Shown here: piece by piece, positions 37,570 through 47,667 of the stretch | Layout of the letters: the number at the start of each line of letters is the position of its first letter | How positions within the stretch are numbered: position 1 is the first letter of the stretch | From: Natronobacillus azotifigens | GTDB lineage: Bacteria > Bacillota > Bacilli > Bacillales > Amphibacillaceae | NCBI RefSeq assembly: GCF_026805325.1 | Contig: NZ_JAPRAT010000004.1 | Coordinates: 1 to 64,000, forward strand | DNA length: 64,000 bases | Direction of reading: 5' to 3' | The notes under the pieces: generated by a model | Database searches by the model: none | What the model was told of the DNA's origin: nothing | Seen by the model: only the letters and a program-made list of their open reading frames with translations | Made by a program: the position numbers and the translations under genes

Positions 37570-39450
37570 ATGGTATATGATGCAGGACACTTTGATGTCA
37601 TTGTTATTGGAGCGGGTCATGCAGGTGTAGAAGCTGCCAACGCTGCGGTAAAGCGTGGGGCGAAGACATTAATGCTTACCTTGAATTTAGATATGGTTGC
37701 CTTTATGCCGTGTAATCCATCGATCGGAGGACCTGCTAAAGGCGTTGTTGTTAGAGAAATGGATGTTTTGGGTGGTTTAATGGGGAAAGTAATCGACAAA
37801 ACAAACATCCAAATGAGAATGTTAAACACAGGAAAAGGTCCTGCTGTTCGTGCGTTACGAGCGCAAGCAGATAAACCTTTATATATTCAAGAAATGAAAT
37901 ACCAATTAGAGAAGTTAGAGAAATTAACTATGAGACAAGCGATGGTAGAACAATTGATTGTAGAAGACGGAGTGTGTAAAGGGGTAATTACAGAAACGAA
38001 AGCGGCTTATTACGCAAAATCCGTTGTTATTACAACAGGAACATTTATGCGTGGTCGTGTCATCATCGGAGATATGTCTTATGAAAGTGGCCCGAACAAC
38101 CAACGACCATCGGTGAAATTATCGGAGCATCTAGAGGAATTAGGTTTTCAGTTGGTGCGATTTAAAACAGGAACACCTCCTCGTGTGAATAGCAGAACGA
38201 TTGATTATGATAAAACAGAAATTCAACCAGGAGATGAAGTGCCAAGTAGTTTTTCTTATGAAACAAAAACAACGATTACAGATCAAATTCCATGTTGGTT
38301 GACGTATACAAATGAGAAAACGCATCAAATTATCAATGATAATTTGGGATTATCTGCGATGTATTCTGGGATGATTAAAGGTACGGGTCCTCGTTATTGT
38401 CCATCTATAGAGGATAAAATTGTTCGTTTTCATGATAAACCAAGACATCAAATTTTCTTAGAGCCTGAAGGAAGAGATACAGAAGAAGTGTATGTGCAGG
38501 GGTTATCTACTTCCTTGCCTGAATTCGTCCAACATGAGATTTTACGATCTATTCCTGGTTTAGAAAAAACAGAAATTATGCGACCGGGTTATGCAATCGA
38601 ATATGATGCCGTCGTTCCTACTCAGCTATGGCCGACTTTGGAAGTGAAGAATATTTCTGGATTATTCACTGCCGGCCAAATCAACGGAACTTCTGGATAT
38701 GAAGAGGCTGGTGCACAAGGGTTAATGGCTGGAATTAATGCAGCTGCTAAAGCATTAGAAAAAGATACGTTAATTCTTGATCGTTCGCAAGCATATATTG
38801 GCGTGTTAATTGATGATCTTGTAACGAAAGGGACCAACGAGCCTTATCGTTTATTGACTTCAAGAGCAGAATACCGTTTGTTGTTGCGTCATGATAATGC
38901 GGATATTCGTTTATCAGACATTGCTTACCAACTAGAGCTTATATCAGAAGAACGCTACAAAAACTATCAAGCAAAAATGATGATGATTGCTGAAGAGAAG
39001 AAGCGGTTAGCGAAAGCAACCATTAAACCTTCGGAAGACTTGGAGAACTTAATGGCTGAAATCGGTGGTACAACGTTAAGGGAGCCAACAAAAGCAGCAG
39101 AACTTTTAAAGCGACCAGAAGTTTCGTATGCGTTTATTGAAAAAATTGTACCAGCTGAAAGAGATTTGCCGTATGATGTGAAAGAGCAAATCGAAATTCA
39201 ATACAAATACCAAGGTTATATTGAAAAATCAAATCAACAAGTAGATCGTATGAAAAAAATGGAGAATAAAGTAATACCAGATAATATTGATTATGATGCA
39301 ATTAGTGGATTAGCAACCGAAGCAAAGCAAAAACTAAAAACTGTTCGCCCGTTGTCGGTTGGACAAGCATCAAGAATATCTGGGGTAAATCCAGCGGATG
39401 TTTCTATTTTACTTGTTTACATTGAACAAGGAAGTATTGCTAAAATATAG
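37570..39450 (+). CDS. mnmG: tRNA uridine 5-carboxymethylaminomethyl modification protein MnmG
   Basis: The FAD-dependent partner of MnmE. The 626 residues begin with the dinucleotide-binding [10 protein letters not shown] (about 16-25), followed by the conserved [11 protein letters not shown] and GTPPRV blocks and a C-terminal helical domain for MnmE and tRNA. AAAGGAG precedes the ATG. It starts 42 bp after mnmE. Confidence 0.97.
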   Translation: MVYDAGHFDVIVIGAGHAGVEAANAAVKRGAKTLMLTLNLDMVAFMPCNPSIGGPAKGVVVREMDVLGGLMGKVIDKTNIQMRMLNTGKGPAVRALRAQADKPLYIQEMKYQLEKLEKLTMRQAMVEQLIVEDGVCKGVITETKAAYYAKSVVITTGTFMRGRVIIGDMSYESGPNNQRPSVKLSEHLEELGFQLVRFKTGTPPRVNSRTIDYDKTEIQPGDEVPSSFSYETKTTITDQIPCWLTYTNEKTHQIINDNLGLSAMYSGMIKGTGPRYCPSIEDKIVRFHDKPRHQIFLEPEGRDTEEVYVQGLSTSLPEFVQHEILRSIPGLEKTEIMRPGYAIEYDAVVPTQLWPTLEVKNISGLFTAGQINGTSGYEEAGAQGLMAGINAAAKALEKDTLILDRSQAYIGVLIDDLVTKGTNEPYRLLTSRAEYRLLLRHDNADIRLSDIAYQLELISEERYKNYQAKMMMIAEEKKRLAKATIKPSEDLENLMAEIGGTTLREPTKAAELLKRPEVSYAFIEKIVPAERDLPYDVKEQIEIQYKYQGYIEKSNQQVDRMKKMENKVIPDNIDYDAISGLATEAKQKLKTVRPLSVGQASRISGVNPADVSILLVYIEQGSIAKI

Positions 39451-39541
39451 TGATCCGTGTAGGCTAGTTATTTCATAAAAAGATATCAATTCGAGCATAG
39501 TAAAGAGAAGAGTTAATCATTATTGGAAAGGGTGATTTTAT

Positions 39542-40258
39542 TTGGATGCGCAGTTGTTTGTGGAAAAATTATCGGAGAAGGGCATTTCTTTATCAGAACA
39601 ACAAGTAGAGCAATTCTCTATCTACTTTCAAACACTAGTAGAGTGGAATGATAAAATTAATTTAACGGCAATTACAGATAAACCGGAAGTGTATCTAAAA
39701 CATTTTTATGATTCATTAACCGCTGCTTTTTATCACGATTTCACCAAAGAATTACACATTTGTGATGTAGGAGCAGGGGCAGGGTTTCCGAGTATCCCGT
39801 TAAAAATCTGTTTTCCGCAATTGAAGGTAACCATTGTTGATTCATTAAATAAACGTATTACATTTTTAAATCATCTAGCCAATCAGTTGGAGTTGTCGGG
39901 GGTAGCATTTTATCATGATCGCGCAGAAACATTTGGTCAAAATAAGCAATTCAGGCATGCTTTTGATGTTGTGATGGCAAGAGCGGTAGCAAGAACATCT
40001 GTGTTAAGTGAATTATGCCTTCCTTTATGTAAAACGGGAGGAACTTTTATTGCAATGAAGGGTCCGCATGCACAAGAAGAGCTAGAAGATGCAAAAAATG
40101 CCATTGCTTTACTAGGGGCTGAAGTAAGAGAAATACACACACTTGCCTTACCGAATGATAACGGAGAAAGAAACATCGTATTGATGGAAAAGAAAAGAAA
40201 AACACCAAAACAGTATCCAAGAAAACCTGGTGTTCCGAACAAAACACCGTTGCAATAA
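39542..40258 (+). CDS. rsmG: 16S rRNA (guanine-527-N7)-methyltransferase RsmG
   Basis: Methylates G527 of 16S rRNA. The 238 residues show the SAM-binding loop [10 protein letters not shown] and the family blocks HFYDSLTA and [10 protein letters not shown] at the C-terminus. The start is TTG at 39542-39544, 7-8 nt after AAAGGGTG; no ATG in the frame lies close enough. It follows mnmG by 91 bp. Confidence 0.96.
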   Translation: MDAQLFVEKLSEKGISLSEQQVEQFSIYFQTLVEWNDKINLTAITDKPEVYLKHFYDSLTAAFYHDFTKELHICDVGAGAGFPSIPLKICFPQLKVTIVDSLNKRITFLNHLANQLELSGVAFYHDRAETFGQNKQFRHAFDVVMARAVARTSVLSELCLPLCKTGGTFIAMKGPHAQEELEDAKNAIALLGAEVREIHTLALPNDNGERNIVLMEKKRKTPKQYPRKPGVPNKTPLQ

Positions 40259-40412
40259 TGAGAGATAGATTTTTATGAATCAATTACGAATTTGCAGGAT
40301 TATATGATAGAATAGTAGAAGTATAATATACTAGATCGGTATAGCGGAAAAGGTAAATTTTGTAATAAACTAAAGGTTCAGATCGCTTCATCGGTAAATG
40401 CTGAGCTGTTAT

Positions 40413-40580
40413 CGTGGATCAACCGTTCGTAAGGTGCCGACTTCACAACAACAAGAAAATGAAAGTAGTTGTTTTAGTAGGTGGAACTTACCATGCCATC
40501 CCGAAGGACTCAAAGACCTTTATGATTAACGAGCAGTGGGGAACACCTAAAAACCCTTACTGGTTGAAGTCCCGATTTAC
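40413..40580 (+). repeat. TTTAT-flanked dispersed repeat, copy G (diverged)
   Basis: About 168 bp, flanked by TGTTAT and ending in TTTAC (40576-40580). GGATCAACCGTTCGTAAG, CCATCCCGAAGGACTCAA and GCAGTGGGGAACACCTAAAA identify the family. The core and both ends carry many changes, so it is an old copy. It lies between rsmG and noc. Confidence 0.75.
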
Positions 40581-40605
40581 AACATTTCAATGTAAAAATT
40601 CATTG

Positions 40606-40645
40606 CTATACACAAAATGTTTCACGTGAAACATTTTGTGTATAG
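40606..40645. promoter_or_regulatory. parS site 1 inside a 40-bp perfect palindrome
   Basis: TGTTTCACGTGAAACA (40618-40633) is the consensus ParB/Spo0J binding site. The symmetry extends 12 bp further on each side (arm CTATACACAAAA) with no mismatch, centred at 40625.5. It lies 68 bp upstream of noc. Confidence 0.95.
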
Positions 40646-40712
40646 TGTTTACATAGCAAAGGTTTCATGCTTCATAGGAAGGAATGGAATACGAAAAAAG
40701 GTGGTGTTTATT

Positions 40713-41570
40713 ATGTTATCCCCATTCAGTCGAATTTTTGGTATGGGTGAAAAACCAAGTGAGGTTGAGGAGGAATCCTATTTATCTAGCGAGGTTATTC
40801 AAATACCAATAAAAGATATTGAGCCTAACCGTTTTCAACCACGTTCTATTTTTAATGATGAGAAAATAGCAGAGTTAGCACAAACGATTCGTACACACGG
40901 GATGATTCAACCGATCGTGGTTCGTAAACGTGATAACTTGAATAACAAGTATGAAATTATTGCTGGAGAAAGAAGATGGCGCGCAGTAACTTCATTATCT
41001 TGGGAAAATGTTCCGGCTATTATTCGTGATATGAATGATAAAGAAACAGCTTCTGTTGCATTGATTGAAAACTTACAGCGTGAAGAATTAACGGTTATTG
41101 AAGAAGCGAAAGCCTATGAACGTCTATTGGAAATCCACCAGTTGACGCAAGAGGCGTTGGCCCAACGATTAGGTAAGAGTCAATCCACCATTGCGAATAA
41201 AATGAGATTGTTGAAATTACCAGACAGTGTCCAAAATGCGATCATGACGAAGAAAATAACGGAAAGACATGCTCGAGCACTTATTATTTTAAAAGATGAA
41301 GAAAAACAAGAGCTACTTCTAAATGAAATTATCGAAAAACAGTTAAATGTAAAACAAACAGAAGAGCGAATTGAAAAAATGATGAGTGAAACACCGAAAA
41401 AGAAAAAACCGAAATTAAAAGGTGTTAACAAAGACATGAGAATTGCCATGAACACGATTAGACAATCATTAAATATGGTATCTGATACTGGTATTGCTCT
41501 AGAAACGGATGAGCAAGATCTAGCGGATTATTATCAAATTACGATAAAAATTCCTAAAAACAAAAAATAA
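40713..41570 (+). CDS. noc: nucleoid occlusion protein Noc
   Basis: A ParB-like CTPase that binds its own sites around the chromosome and keeps the division septum off the nucleoid. The 285 residues start with the amphipathic membrane-binding segment [12 protein letters not shown], which is characteristic of Noc and absent from Spo0J. The ParB N-terminal domain ([15 protein letters not shown]), HTH ([15 protein letters not shown]) and dimerisation domain follow. ATG at 40713 follows AAGGTGG; the longer frame is an artefact of reading through parS. It precedes soj and spo0J. Confidence 0.95.
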   Translation: MLSPFSRIFGMGEKPSEVEEESYLSSEVIQIPIKDIEPNRFQPRSIFNDEKIAELAQTIRTHGMIQPIVVRKRDNLNNKYEIIAGERRWRAVTSLSWENVPAIIRDMNDKETASVALIENLQREELTVIEEAKAYERLLEIHQLTQEALAQRLGKSQSTIANKMRLLKLPDSVQNAIMTKKITERHARALIILKDEEKQELLLNEIIEKQLNVKQTEERIEKMMSETPKKKKPKLKGVNKDMRIAMNTIRQSLNMVSDTGIALETDEQDLADYYQITIKIPKNKK

Positions 41571-41585
41571 ATGAAACTGTTTGTA

Positions 41586-41622
41586 AAAACTCCACTATAT
41601 AAGTAGATAATGGAGTTTTTTT
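41586..41622 (+). terminator. terminator between noc and soj
   Basis: AAAACTCCA (41586-41594) pairs with TGGAGTTTT (41611-41619), then a T-tract. It separates noc from the soj-spo0J pair. Confidence 0.75.
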
Positions 41623-41781
41623 GTGTACTATAATGGGTTTCGTTTAGCAAATAGATTGATCATTTTTGCAGTTTTTCTATGATTTTAAATTAAAATTCTA
41701 TCTATCTATAAATTTCAATGTATATTTGAAAAAAAAGTGATAGAATAGAAAGGAAAGAGTTATGATTAGGTAGGTGACACC

Positions 41782-42564
41782 ATGGGGAAAATAATCGCCG
41801 TAGCAAATCAAAAAGGCGGCGTAGGAAAAACTACATCTGCAGTTAATTTAAGTGCGTGTTTAGCACATTTGGACTATAAAGTTTTGTTAGTTGATATCGA
41901 TCCACAAGGAAATGCAACAAGTGGGGTAGGTGTGAATAAAGCAGACATAGACCGGTGTATTTATAATGTGCTTGTGGAAGACATGCGTGCTGACGAAGTT
42001 AGTGTTCCTACAACGGTAAAAAATTTAGATGTTATACCGGCAACGATTCAATTAGCTGGCGCAGAGATTGAATTAGTACCGACGATTTCAAGAGAAGTAC
42101 GATTAAAAAAGGCGCTAGATTCTTCCGTAGAAAAATATGATTTTATCATCATCGATTGTCCGCCATCATTAGGATTATTGACGCTTAATTCTTTAACGGC
42201 AGCCGATAGCGTTTTAATTCCAGTACAATGTGAGTACTACGCACTGGAAGGGTTGAGTCAATTGTTAAATACAATTCGATTGGTGCAAAAACACTTGAAT
42301 AAACATTTGATGATTGAAGGTGTATTGCTAACTATGTTAGATGCGCGGACGAACTTAGGGCTTCAAGTGATTGACGAAGTAAAGAAATATTTTCGGGATA
42401 AAGTATATCAATCGATCATTCCTAGAAATGTACGATTGGGAGAGGCACCGAGTCATGGGCAGCCGATTATTACTTATGATCCAAAATCACGAGGTGCCGA
42501 TGTGTATCTTGATTTAGCGAAGGAAGTGATTGAAAATGGTGAGAGGATTAGGGAAAGGAATTAA
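41782..42564 (+). CDS. soj: chromosome partitioning ATPase Soj (ParA)
   Basis: A ParA-type ATPase that with Spo0J helps segregate origins and regulates DnaA activity. The 260 residues carry the deviant Walker A KGGVGKTTS (about 11-19), the conserved DIDPQGNATS, and the DCPPSLGLLT block. AGGTGA precedes the ATG. Its 3' end overlaps the spo0J start by about 29 nt, so the two are co-translated. Confidence 0.97.
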   Translation: MGKIIAVANQKGGVGKTTSAVNLSACLAHLDYKVLLVDIDPQGNATSGVGVNKADIDRCIYNVLVEDMRADEVSVPTTVKNLDVIPATIQLAGAEIELVPTISREVRLKKALDSSVEKYDFIIIDCPPSLGLLTLNSLTAADSVLIPVQCEYYALEGLSQLLNTIRLVQKHLNKHLMIEGVLLTMLDARTNLGLQVIDEVKKYFRDKVYQSIIPRNVRLGEAPSHGQPIITYDPKSRGADVYLDLAKEVIENGERIRERN

Positions 42565-43375
42565 TGCTTTTTTTCCAGAACTAGAAGATGTAGAAGAAGA
42601 TAAAATTCAAGAAGTGAATATTAAGGATATTCGCCCAAACCCATATCAACCGAGGAAAACGTTTCAAGTAGAAGCTATTGAAGAATTAAAAACTTCGATC
42701 CTTGAATTTGGGATTATCCAGCCATTGCTTGTTAGAGAATCAATTAAAGGTTTTGAAATCATTGCAGGGGAACGTAGATTTCGGGCAGCCAAAGAAGCGG
42801 GACTTGAAACGGTTCCAGTCATCGTTAAGAAGTTAACAGATCAAAAAATGACAGAACTTGCATTGTTGGAGAACTTACAACGAGAAGATTTAACCCCGAT
42901 TGAAGAAGCTCAAGCATATGCAAACTTAATGAAATCTTATCAAATGACGCAAGATGAACTAGCGAAAAAGCTAGGGAAAAGCAGACCACACATTGCAAAC
43001 TTAGTTCGATTGTTACAATTGCCAATACAAGTAACCGCATTGATTAACAATGGTGAATTATCTATGGGGCATGGGAGAGCGTTATTAGGTTTGAAAGCTA
43101 AAGATAAATTACAAGCGGTTGTAAAAAAAGTTCAAAAAGAACAATTGAACGTTAGACAAATAGAACAATTAATTCAACAGCTAAATGAAAAAGAACCAAA
43201 ACAAAAGAAACAGGCTAACAAAAAAGATATTTTCCTAGTAGAAAGAGAAAATTTGTTGAGAGATCAGTTAGGTACGAGTGTGAAGATCCATCAAGGAAAG
43301 AAAAAAGGGAAAATAGAAATTGAATTCTTCTCCACAGAAGATTTGAATAGAATTGTTGATTTGTTTCAAAGTTAG
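42536..43375 (+). CDS. spo0J: chromosome partitioning protein Spo0J (ParB)
   Basis: The CTP-dependent clamp that loads at parS and recruits condensin. The 279 residues contain RPNPYQPRKTF, the CTP-binding GERRFRAAK (ParB motif), the parS-reading HTH LGKSRPHIANLVRLL and the C-terminal dimer domain (KGKIEIEFFSTEDL). The ATG at 42536 begins MVRGLGKGINAFF; the GTG next to it (42539) is also possible. Three parS sites lie within 6 kb. Confidence 0.97.
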   Translation: MVRGLGKGINAFFPELEDVEEDKIQEVNIKDIRPNPYQPRKTFQVEAIEELKTSILEFGIIQPLLVRESIKGFEIIAGERRFRAAKEAGLETVPVIVKKLTDQKMTELALLENLQREDLTPIEEAQAYANLMKSYQMTQDELAKKLGKSRPHIANLVRLLQLPIQVTALINNGELSMGHGRALLGLKAKDKLQAVVKKVQKEQLNVRQIEQLIQQLNEKEPKQKKQANKKDIFLVERENLLRDQLGTSVKIHQGKKKGKIEIEFFSTEDLNRIVDLFQS

Positions 43376-43388
43376 ATAATATATTCAT

Positions 43389-43424
43389 CTGGTGTAGGCT
43401 TAATTAGCTTCCACCAGTTTTTTT
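43389..43424 (+). terminator. terminator after spo0J
   Basis: CTGGTG (43389-43394) pairs with CACCAG (43412-43417), with an inner GGCT/AGC stem, followed by seven T residues. Confidence 0.8.
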
Positions 43425-43456
43425 ATGAAGAGAACAAATAATACATTTACATAGAA

Positions 43457-43472
43457 TGTTTCACGTGAAACA
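43457..43472. promoter_or_regulatory. parS site 2
   Basis: A perfect TGTTTCACGTGAAACA between spo0J and the DUF554 gene. Flanking symmetry is limited to a few bases, unlike site 1. Confidence 0.95.
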
Positions 43473-43494
43473 TTTAGGGTGGAGGGATGATAAT

Positions 43495-44202
43495 ATGGCA
43501 TTACTAGGCACCTTAGTCAATGGGTTTGCAATAATTATCGGCACTGTTTTGGGCTTGTTTTTTAAAAATATCCCAGAAAAACAAAAGGAAACAATCTTAA
43601 GTGGTGTTGCACTTGTGGTCATACTTATTGGGTTGGATATGGCTTTACAAGTAAACCACATTATCATTGTCATATTAAGTATGATGATGGGAGCCGTGAT
43701 CGGAGAAGCAATTGATTTAGATAGAAAATTAAATAAGATTGGTGCTAGGGTGGAAAGACTGATTTCGAATAAAGAAATGGATTCGAGAATCTCTCAAGGT
43801 TTTATAACCGCAAGCTTAATATTTGTTGTTGGTGCAATGGGAGTTATCGGTGCATTAGATGGCGGATTACGGAATGATCATGGTGTACTACTAACAAAGT
43901 CGATTCTTGATGGTTTTACTGCTCTCGTATTAACAACCACCTTAGGAATAGGAGTTATCTTCTCTGCTATTCCTGTCGTGATTTATCAAGGAAGTATTGC
44001 GCTATTAGCTACCTTCATTTATCGATGGATACCAGCTACCTTTCTTGACGCCTTTATTGTCGAAATGACTGCAATAGGAGGGCTTTTAATTGTCGCCATT
44101 GGATTGAACATGCTTTCAATTACGAAGATTCGTGTGGCAAACTTACTACCTTCATTACTAATTGTAGGTATGCTGTTGTCGATCTATCAATATTTTTTCT
44201 AG
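43495..44202 (+). CDS. DUF554 family membrane protein
   Basis: A 235-residue protein with about six to seven hydrophobic segments and the family start MALLGTLVNGFAIIIGTVLG. Conserved stretches GAVIGEAIDLD and GAMGVIGALDGGL agree with DUF554 (YqgA/YdfK). No biochemical role is established. ATG at 43495 follows GGGTGGAGG; a longer frame runs back through parS and is rejected. It ends 1 bp from the yyaC stop on the other strand. Confidence 0.85.
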   Translation: MALLGTLVNGFAIIIGTVLGLFFKNIPEKQKETILSGVALVVILIGLDMALQVNHIIIVILSMMMGAVIGEAIDLDRKLNKIGARVERLISNKEMDSRISQGFITASLIFVVGAMGVIGALDGGLRNDHGVLLTKSILDGFTALVLTTTLGIGVIFSAIPVVIYQGSIALLATFIYRWIPATFLDAFIVEMTAIGGLLIVAIGLNMLSITKIRVANLLPSLLIVGMLLSIYQYFF

Positions 44203-44203
44203 A

Positions 44204-44803
44204 TCAGCTAAGACGTTTATACAACTTTCGCTCAATTTCTGCAGCATAATTTCGATGGAGGTGATGTAAAGATTTTGAGATAAGTTCTGCTAACTCCATA
44301 ACAAGATGTAAGCGAGTGTTTTGCAAAGTTAAATAGTCAACTGGAGTACTTGCGTTCACAATACCAGTTATATGAAGATCTCCAACCGGTGGTAAATCCT
44401 TTTTTAGTGCAAGGCCAGGTCGAACTGCTCCAATGCCAGCTTTAATGGAACCAATAGAAGATTGTCTGCCGAGACAAGCATCTATCGCGATGATGAACGG
44501 TTCTTTATGATTATTACGAATGGCTGTTAAAGTGTCTGCCAAATTTAGGGCGTGAACAGGTTTTTTTAATGTACCGTAAATAGAAAAATGAGGTTGTTTC
44601 CACCTAGATAATAAAGAACCAGTAATTGGTCCAAGGGCATCGCCAGTCGAACGATCTGTACCAATACAAACAATAACGATTTCTCTATCTTCATCCGGTA
44701 ACCATTGCATTACAAAATCACTGATCGAACGATAAATGAGGGGTGTTTGATAATGCCACCTCTCTTCCGTTTGTTTCGGTTCATTTTGATTACCTAGATT
44801 CAT
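44204..44803 (-). CDS. yyaC: sporulation protein YyaC (GPR-like, DUF1256)
   Basis: A 199-residue protein related in fold to the germination protease GPR and hydrogenase maturation proteases. The N-terminal part holds CIGTDRSTGDALGP, and AIDACLGRQSSIGSI follows; both acidic residues of the metal site are kept. Family members are expressed in sporulation, but the substrate is unknown. AGGAGG precedes the ATG. It is one of the few minus-strand genes right of the origin and is convergent with the DUF554 gene. Confidence 0.88.
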   Translation of the reverse strand: MNLGNQNEPKQTEERWHYQTPLIYRSISDFVMQWLPDEDREIVIVCIGTDRSTGDALGPITGSLLSRWKQPHFSIYGTLKKPVHALNLADTLTAIRNNHKEPFIIAIDACLGRQSSIGSIKAGIGAVRPGLALKKDLPPVGDLHITGIVNASTPVDYLTLQNTRLHLVMELAELISKSLHHLHRNYAAEIERKLYKRLS

Positions 44804-44885
44804 AGTTCGGCCTCCTAAAACATATTTGTATTAGTATACGGAAGAATGGCTCTTTCTATACACGCAAAATTTAGGAGTGAACAAA

Positions 44886-45911
44886 ATGGTCAAATCAGGA
44901 TTGAAATGGGTGTTTTTAATTGTAGGTACAATGATTGGTGCCGGCTATGCATCAGGTAGGGAATTATGGCAATTTTTTGGCCCGGAAAGTGGACTAGCTA
45001 TACTCCTGTTTGCGGTTCTGTTTATCATCAGTTGTCAGTCCATCCTCATGATCAGTTATCGTTTGAAGACAACGCACTATTTACCAGTGTTAAGTAATTT
45101 AGTAGGGAAGAGGTTTGCTAAACTGTATGATGGGATGATCATTATTTATCTCTTTTCTACTACGGTAATTATGTTAGCTGGAAGTGGGGTGACGGTACAA
45201 GCTTATCGTTTGCCAACATGGTTTGGTATTTTGTTAATCGCATGTTTGTTGATTGTTGTTTTTCAATGGGATATCAAAGGTGTACTTGTACTTAATAGTT
45301 TTATTTTACCCTTGTTAATAACAGGGCTAGTAAGTGTACTTATTTCTTTTGTAAGTAAAAATGGTTTTGTATTCGAAAACTTATTAATTAATCAAAGTAA
45401 TTGGTTAGCGGCATTTCCCTTCACAGCTTTAAATATCTTGCCACTGATAGCTGTAATCGGAGCGATTGGTTCTCAAATCGAACATAAAAAAGAAACATAT
45501 GTCGCCAGTATAGGAAGTGGACTTATTTTAGGTTCAATATCCATGCTGTACAATAGTAGTTTGTTGCAAATTGCTGATCAGATTATATCGTTTGAAATGC
45601 CATTGTTCGGAATCCTTGCTTATTATCCCTATACGATGTTTCTATTTATCACCGTTTTATTATGGTTCGCCATTTTCACTACAGCAGTGACAGGCACACT
45701 AGGATTAGTTACACGAATCCACAATACGTTCCCAATACCTTTATCAAAATTAGTAATCATTATTGTGATCTTGATGTTACCGTTAACGAGTTTAGGGTTT
45801 CAGACATTAATAGAGGTCTTATATCCGTTATATGGTGTGTTGAATCTATATGTTTTAGCAAATTTATTGCTTTATCCAATACTTCACCGATACAAACTTG
45901 CTGAAAAATGA
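44886..45911 (+). CDS. YkvI family membrane transporter-like protein
   Basis: A 341-residue membrane protein with about ten hydrophobic helices. The start KWVFLIVGTMIGAGYASGRE resembles the substrate-site helix of APC-superfamily transporters, and the protein fits the YkvI group. The substrate is unknown. The ATG at 44886 lies 6 nt after AGGAGTG; a GTG three codons earlier overlaps the site. It is divergent from yyaC. Confidence 0.75.
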   Translation: MVKSGLKWVFLIVGTMIGAGYASGRELWQFFGPESGLAILLFAVLFIISCQSILMISYRLKTTHYLPVLSNLVGKRFAKLYDGMIIIYLFSTTVIMLAGSGVTVQAYRLPTWFGILLIACLLIVVFQWDIKGVLVLNSFILPLLITGLVSVLISFVSKNGFVFENLLINQSNWLAAFPFTALNILPLIAVIGAIGSQIEHKKETYVASIGSGLILGSISMLYNSSLLQIADQIISFEMPLFGILAYYPYTMFLFITVLLWFAIFTTAVTGTLGLVTRIHNTFPIPLSKLVIIIVILMLPLTSLGFQTLIEVLYPLYGVLNLYVLANLLLYPILHRYKLAEK

Positions 45912-45972
45912 TAAAATACTAGTGGATACGTATTGTTGTAAATGAACGTTTTGAAATAGGAGGTCTTGCAAG

Positions 45973-46164
45973 ATGGAAAAACACTTTCAATTGAATGATG
46001 TTGTTCAGATGAAAAAGCCCCATCCATGTGGGGAAAACCGATGGAAGATTATTCGTATGGGGATGGATATTCGAATTAAGTGTGAGGGTTGTGGACATAG
46101 TGTAATGATCCCTAGAAAAAAATTTGAAAGCAAGCTAAAAAAAGTCCTTCATACAGCTGAGTAA
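45973..46164 (+). CDS. DUF951 family protein
   Basis: A 63-residue protein with four cysteines or histidines arranged as a small metal site: KPHPCGENRW and CEGCGHSV. Nearly every Firmicute origin region has this gene between spo0J and ychF. The function is unknown; nucleic-acid binding is a guess from size and charge. AGGAGGTC precedes the ATG. Confidence 0.88.
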   Translation: MEKHFQLNDVVQMKKPHPCGENRWKIIRMGMDIRIKCEGCGHSVMIPRKKFESKLKKVLHTAE

Positions 46165-46167
46165 GAT

Positions 46168-46183
46168 TGTTTCACATGAAACA
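46168..46183. promoter_or_regulatory. parS site 3 (one base variant)
   Basis: TGTTTCACATGAAACA differs from the consensus at one central position (G to A), a substitution tolerated by many ParB proteins. It lies just past the DUF951 stop and before ychF. Confidence 0.85.
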
Positions 46184-46386
46184 TTTTATAATCAGTATAA
46201 AATGAACTTTTTATGGTCCTTCATCAAATGATAATTGTAAAAGCGTAAGTAGAAAATAGAGAAGTGAAGAACAAAATAGATATGAAAGTTAATTTTTATT
46301 CACTTGTCAATTGGATTAGCAATAACTATAATTGGTATGAATTAAACGTTCATATGAGCGGTATACCCTTAAGGAGTGAAAGTTTT

Positions 46387-47487
46387 ATGGCATTGACAGC
46401 AGGAATTGTTGGCTTACCTAATGTAGGGAAATCAACGTTATTTAACGCGATTACTCAGGCGGGAGCTGAGTCAGCAAACTATCCATTTTGTACAATTGAT
46501 CCGAATGTAGGTATCGTTGAAGTACCAGATCACCGTCTAGACAAATTAACGGAATTAGTGAATCCAAAAAAGACGATACCAACAGCATTTGAATTCACAG
46601 ATATTGCAGGAATTGTTAAAGGAGCGAGTAAGGGAGAAGGACTAGGAAACCAATTCTTGTCTCATATTCGTCAAGTTGACGCCATCTGTCATGTCGTTCG
46701 TTGTTTTCAAGATGATAATATCACACATGTTTCTGGGACGGTAGATCCGATTGCAGATATTGAAACGATTAATCTAGAATTGATCTTAGCTGATCTAGAA
46801 ACGGTCTCGAAGCGATTGCAACGCGTCGAGAAATTGGCACGTCAAAAAGATAAAGAAGCGGTAATTGAATTTGATATTTTAGCAAAATTAAGAGATGCAT
46901 TTGAAGAAGAAAAGCCAGCGCGTTCGGTATCTTTCACTGATGAACAACAAAAATATGTAAAAGGTTTACACCTGTTAACGAGTAAACCAGTGCTTTATGT
47001 AGCTAATGTTGGGGAGGACGAGCTGTTAGAAGCAGAAAATAACCCGAATGTGCAAAAAGTACGAGAATTTGCAGCTGAAGAAAGAGCAGAAGTAATTGTG
47101 ATTAGTGCAAAGGTTGAATCAGAAATTGCGGAACTAGATGGTGAAGAAAAAGAAGAGTTCCTTGAAGAGTTAGGGATCCCTGAATCAGGACTTGATCAAC
47201 TAATTAAGGCAACTTATACATTATTAGGATTGGCAACTTACTTTACTGCGGGAGAGCAAGAAGTTCGCGCTTGGACATTTACAAAAGGAATCAAAGCACC
47301 TCAAGCAGCCGGAATTATTCATACAGACTTCGAACGCGGGTTTATCCGGGCAGAGACTGTGTCCTATTCAGACCTTGTTGAAACAGGATCCATGAGTGGT
47401 GCAAGAGAAAAAGGGAAAGTTCGGTTAGAAGGTAAAGAATACTTGGTGAAAGATGGAGATGTTATTCATTTCCGTTTTAATGTGTAA
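46387..47487 (+). CDS. ychF: redox-regulated ATPase YchF (Obg family)
   Basis: A 366-residue member of the Obg-like group that prefers ATP over GTP and associates with ribosomes. It has GLPNVGKST, DIAGIVKGAS, a coiled-coil domain (about 130-200) and the TGS-like C-terminal domain (FTAGEQEVRAWT, KGKVRLEGKEYLVKDGDVIHFRFNV). ATG at 46387 follows AAGGAGTG; the much longer frame upstream has no support. Confidence 0.96.
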   Translation: MALTAGIVGLPNVGKSTLFNAITQAGAESANYPFCTIDPNVGIVEVPDHRLDKLTELVNPKKTIPTAFEFTDIAGIVKGASKGEGLGNQFLSHIRQVDAICHVVRCFQDDNITHVSGTVDPIADIETINLELILADLETVSKRLQRVEKLARQKDKEAVIEFDILAKLRDAFEEEKPARSVSFTDEQQKYVKGLHLLTSKPVLYVANVGEDELLEAENNPNVQKVREFAAEERAEVIVISAKVESEIAELDGEEKEEFLEELGIPESGLDQLIKATYTLLGLATYFTAGEQEVRAWTFTKGIKAPQAAGIIHTDFERGFIRAETVSYSDLVETGSMSGAREKGKVRLEGKEYLVKDGDVIHFRFNV

Positions 47488-47552
47488 GCCTGGATCATTA
47501 TTCAGTTAATCAATCAGATGTATGTGTTATTTGGTAAAATTTCATCAATTTC

Positions 47553-47581
47553 TTGCTTATTTACTAAACCTTTGCTATAAT
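47553..47581 (+). promoter_or_regulatory. sigma-A promoter of rpsF-ssb-rpsR
   Basis: TTGCTT (47553-47558) and a perfect TATAAT (47576-47581) are separated by 17 bp. The leader to rpsF is about 80 nt. Confidence 0.75.
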
Positions 47582-47621
47582 AATTGCTTGTGAGTAATGA
47601 ACAATTATTACTCCTTGTTCT

Positions 47622-47655
47622 TCGTGAAACGCGGAGAGCCGCTAAGACCAAAAGG
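47622..47655 (+). promoter_or_regulatory. possible S6:S18 autoregulatory leader element
   Basis: The leader holds CGCGGAGAGCCGCTAAGACC just ahead of the rpsF ribosome-binding site. A GGA/CCG hairpin of this kind is known as the binding motif of the S6:S18 dimer, which represses its own operon. The fold was judged by eye only. Confidence 0.45.
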
Positions 47656-47667
47656 AGGTGCAAACGG

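Noticed and set aside
40617..40712. N-terminal extension of Noc beginning MFHVKH
   Set aside because: The extension is the translation of parS. The start at 40713 has a ribosome-binding site and the conserved membrane helix. The same applies to the DUF554 gene at 43456.
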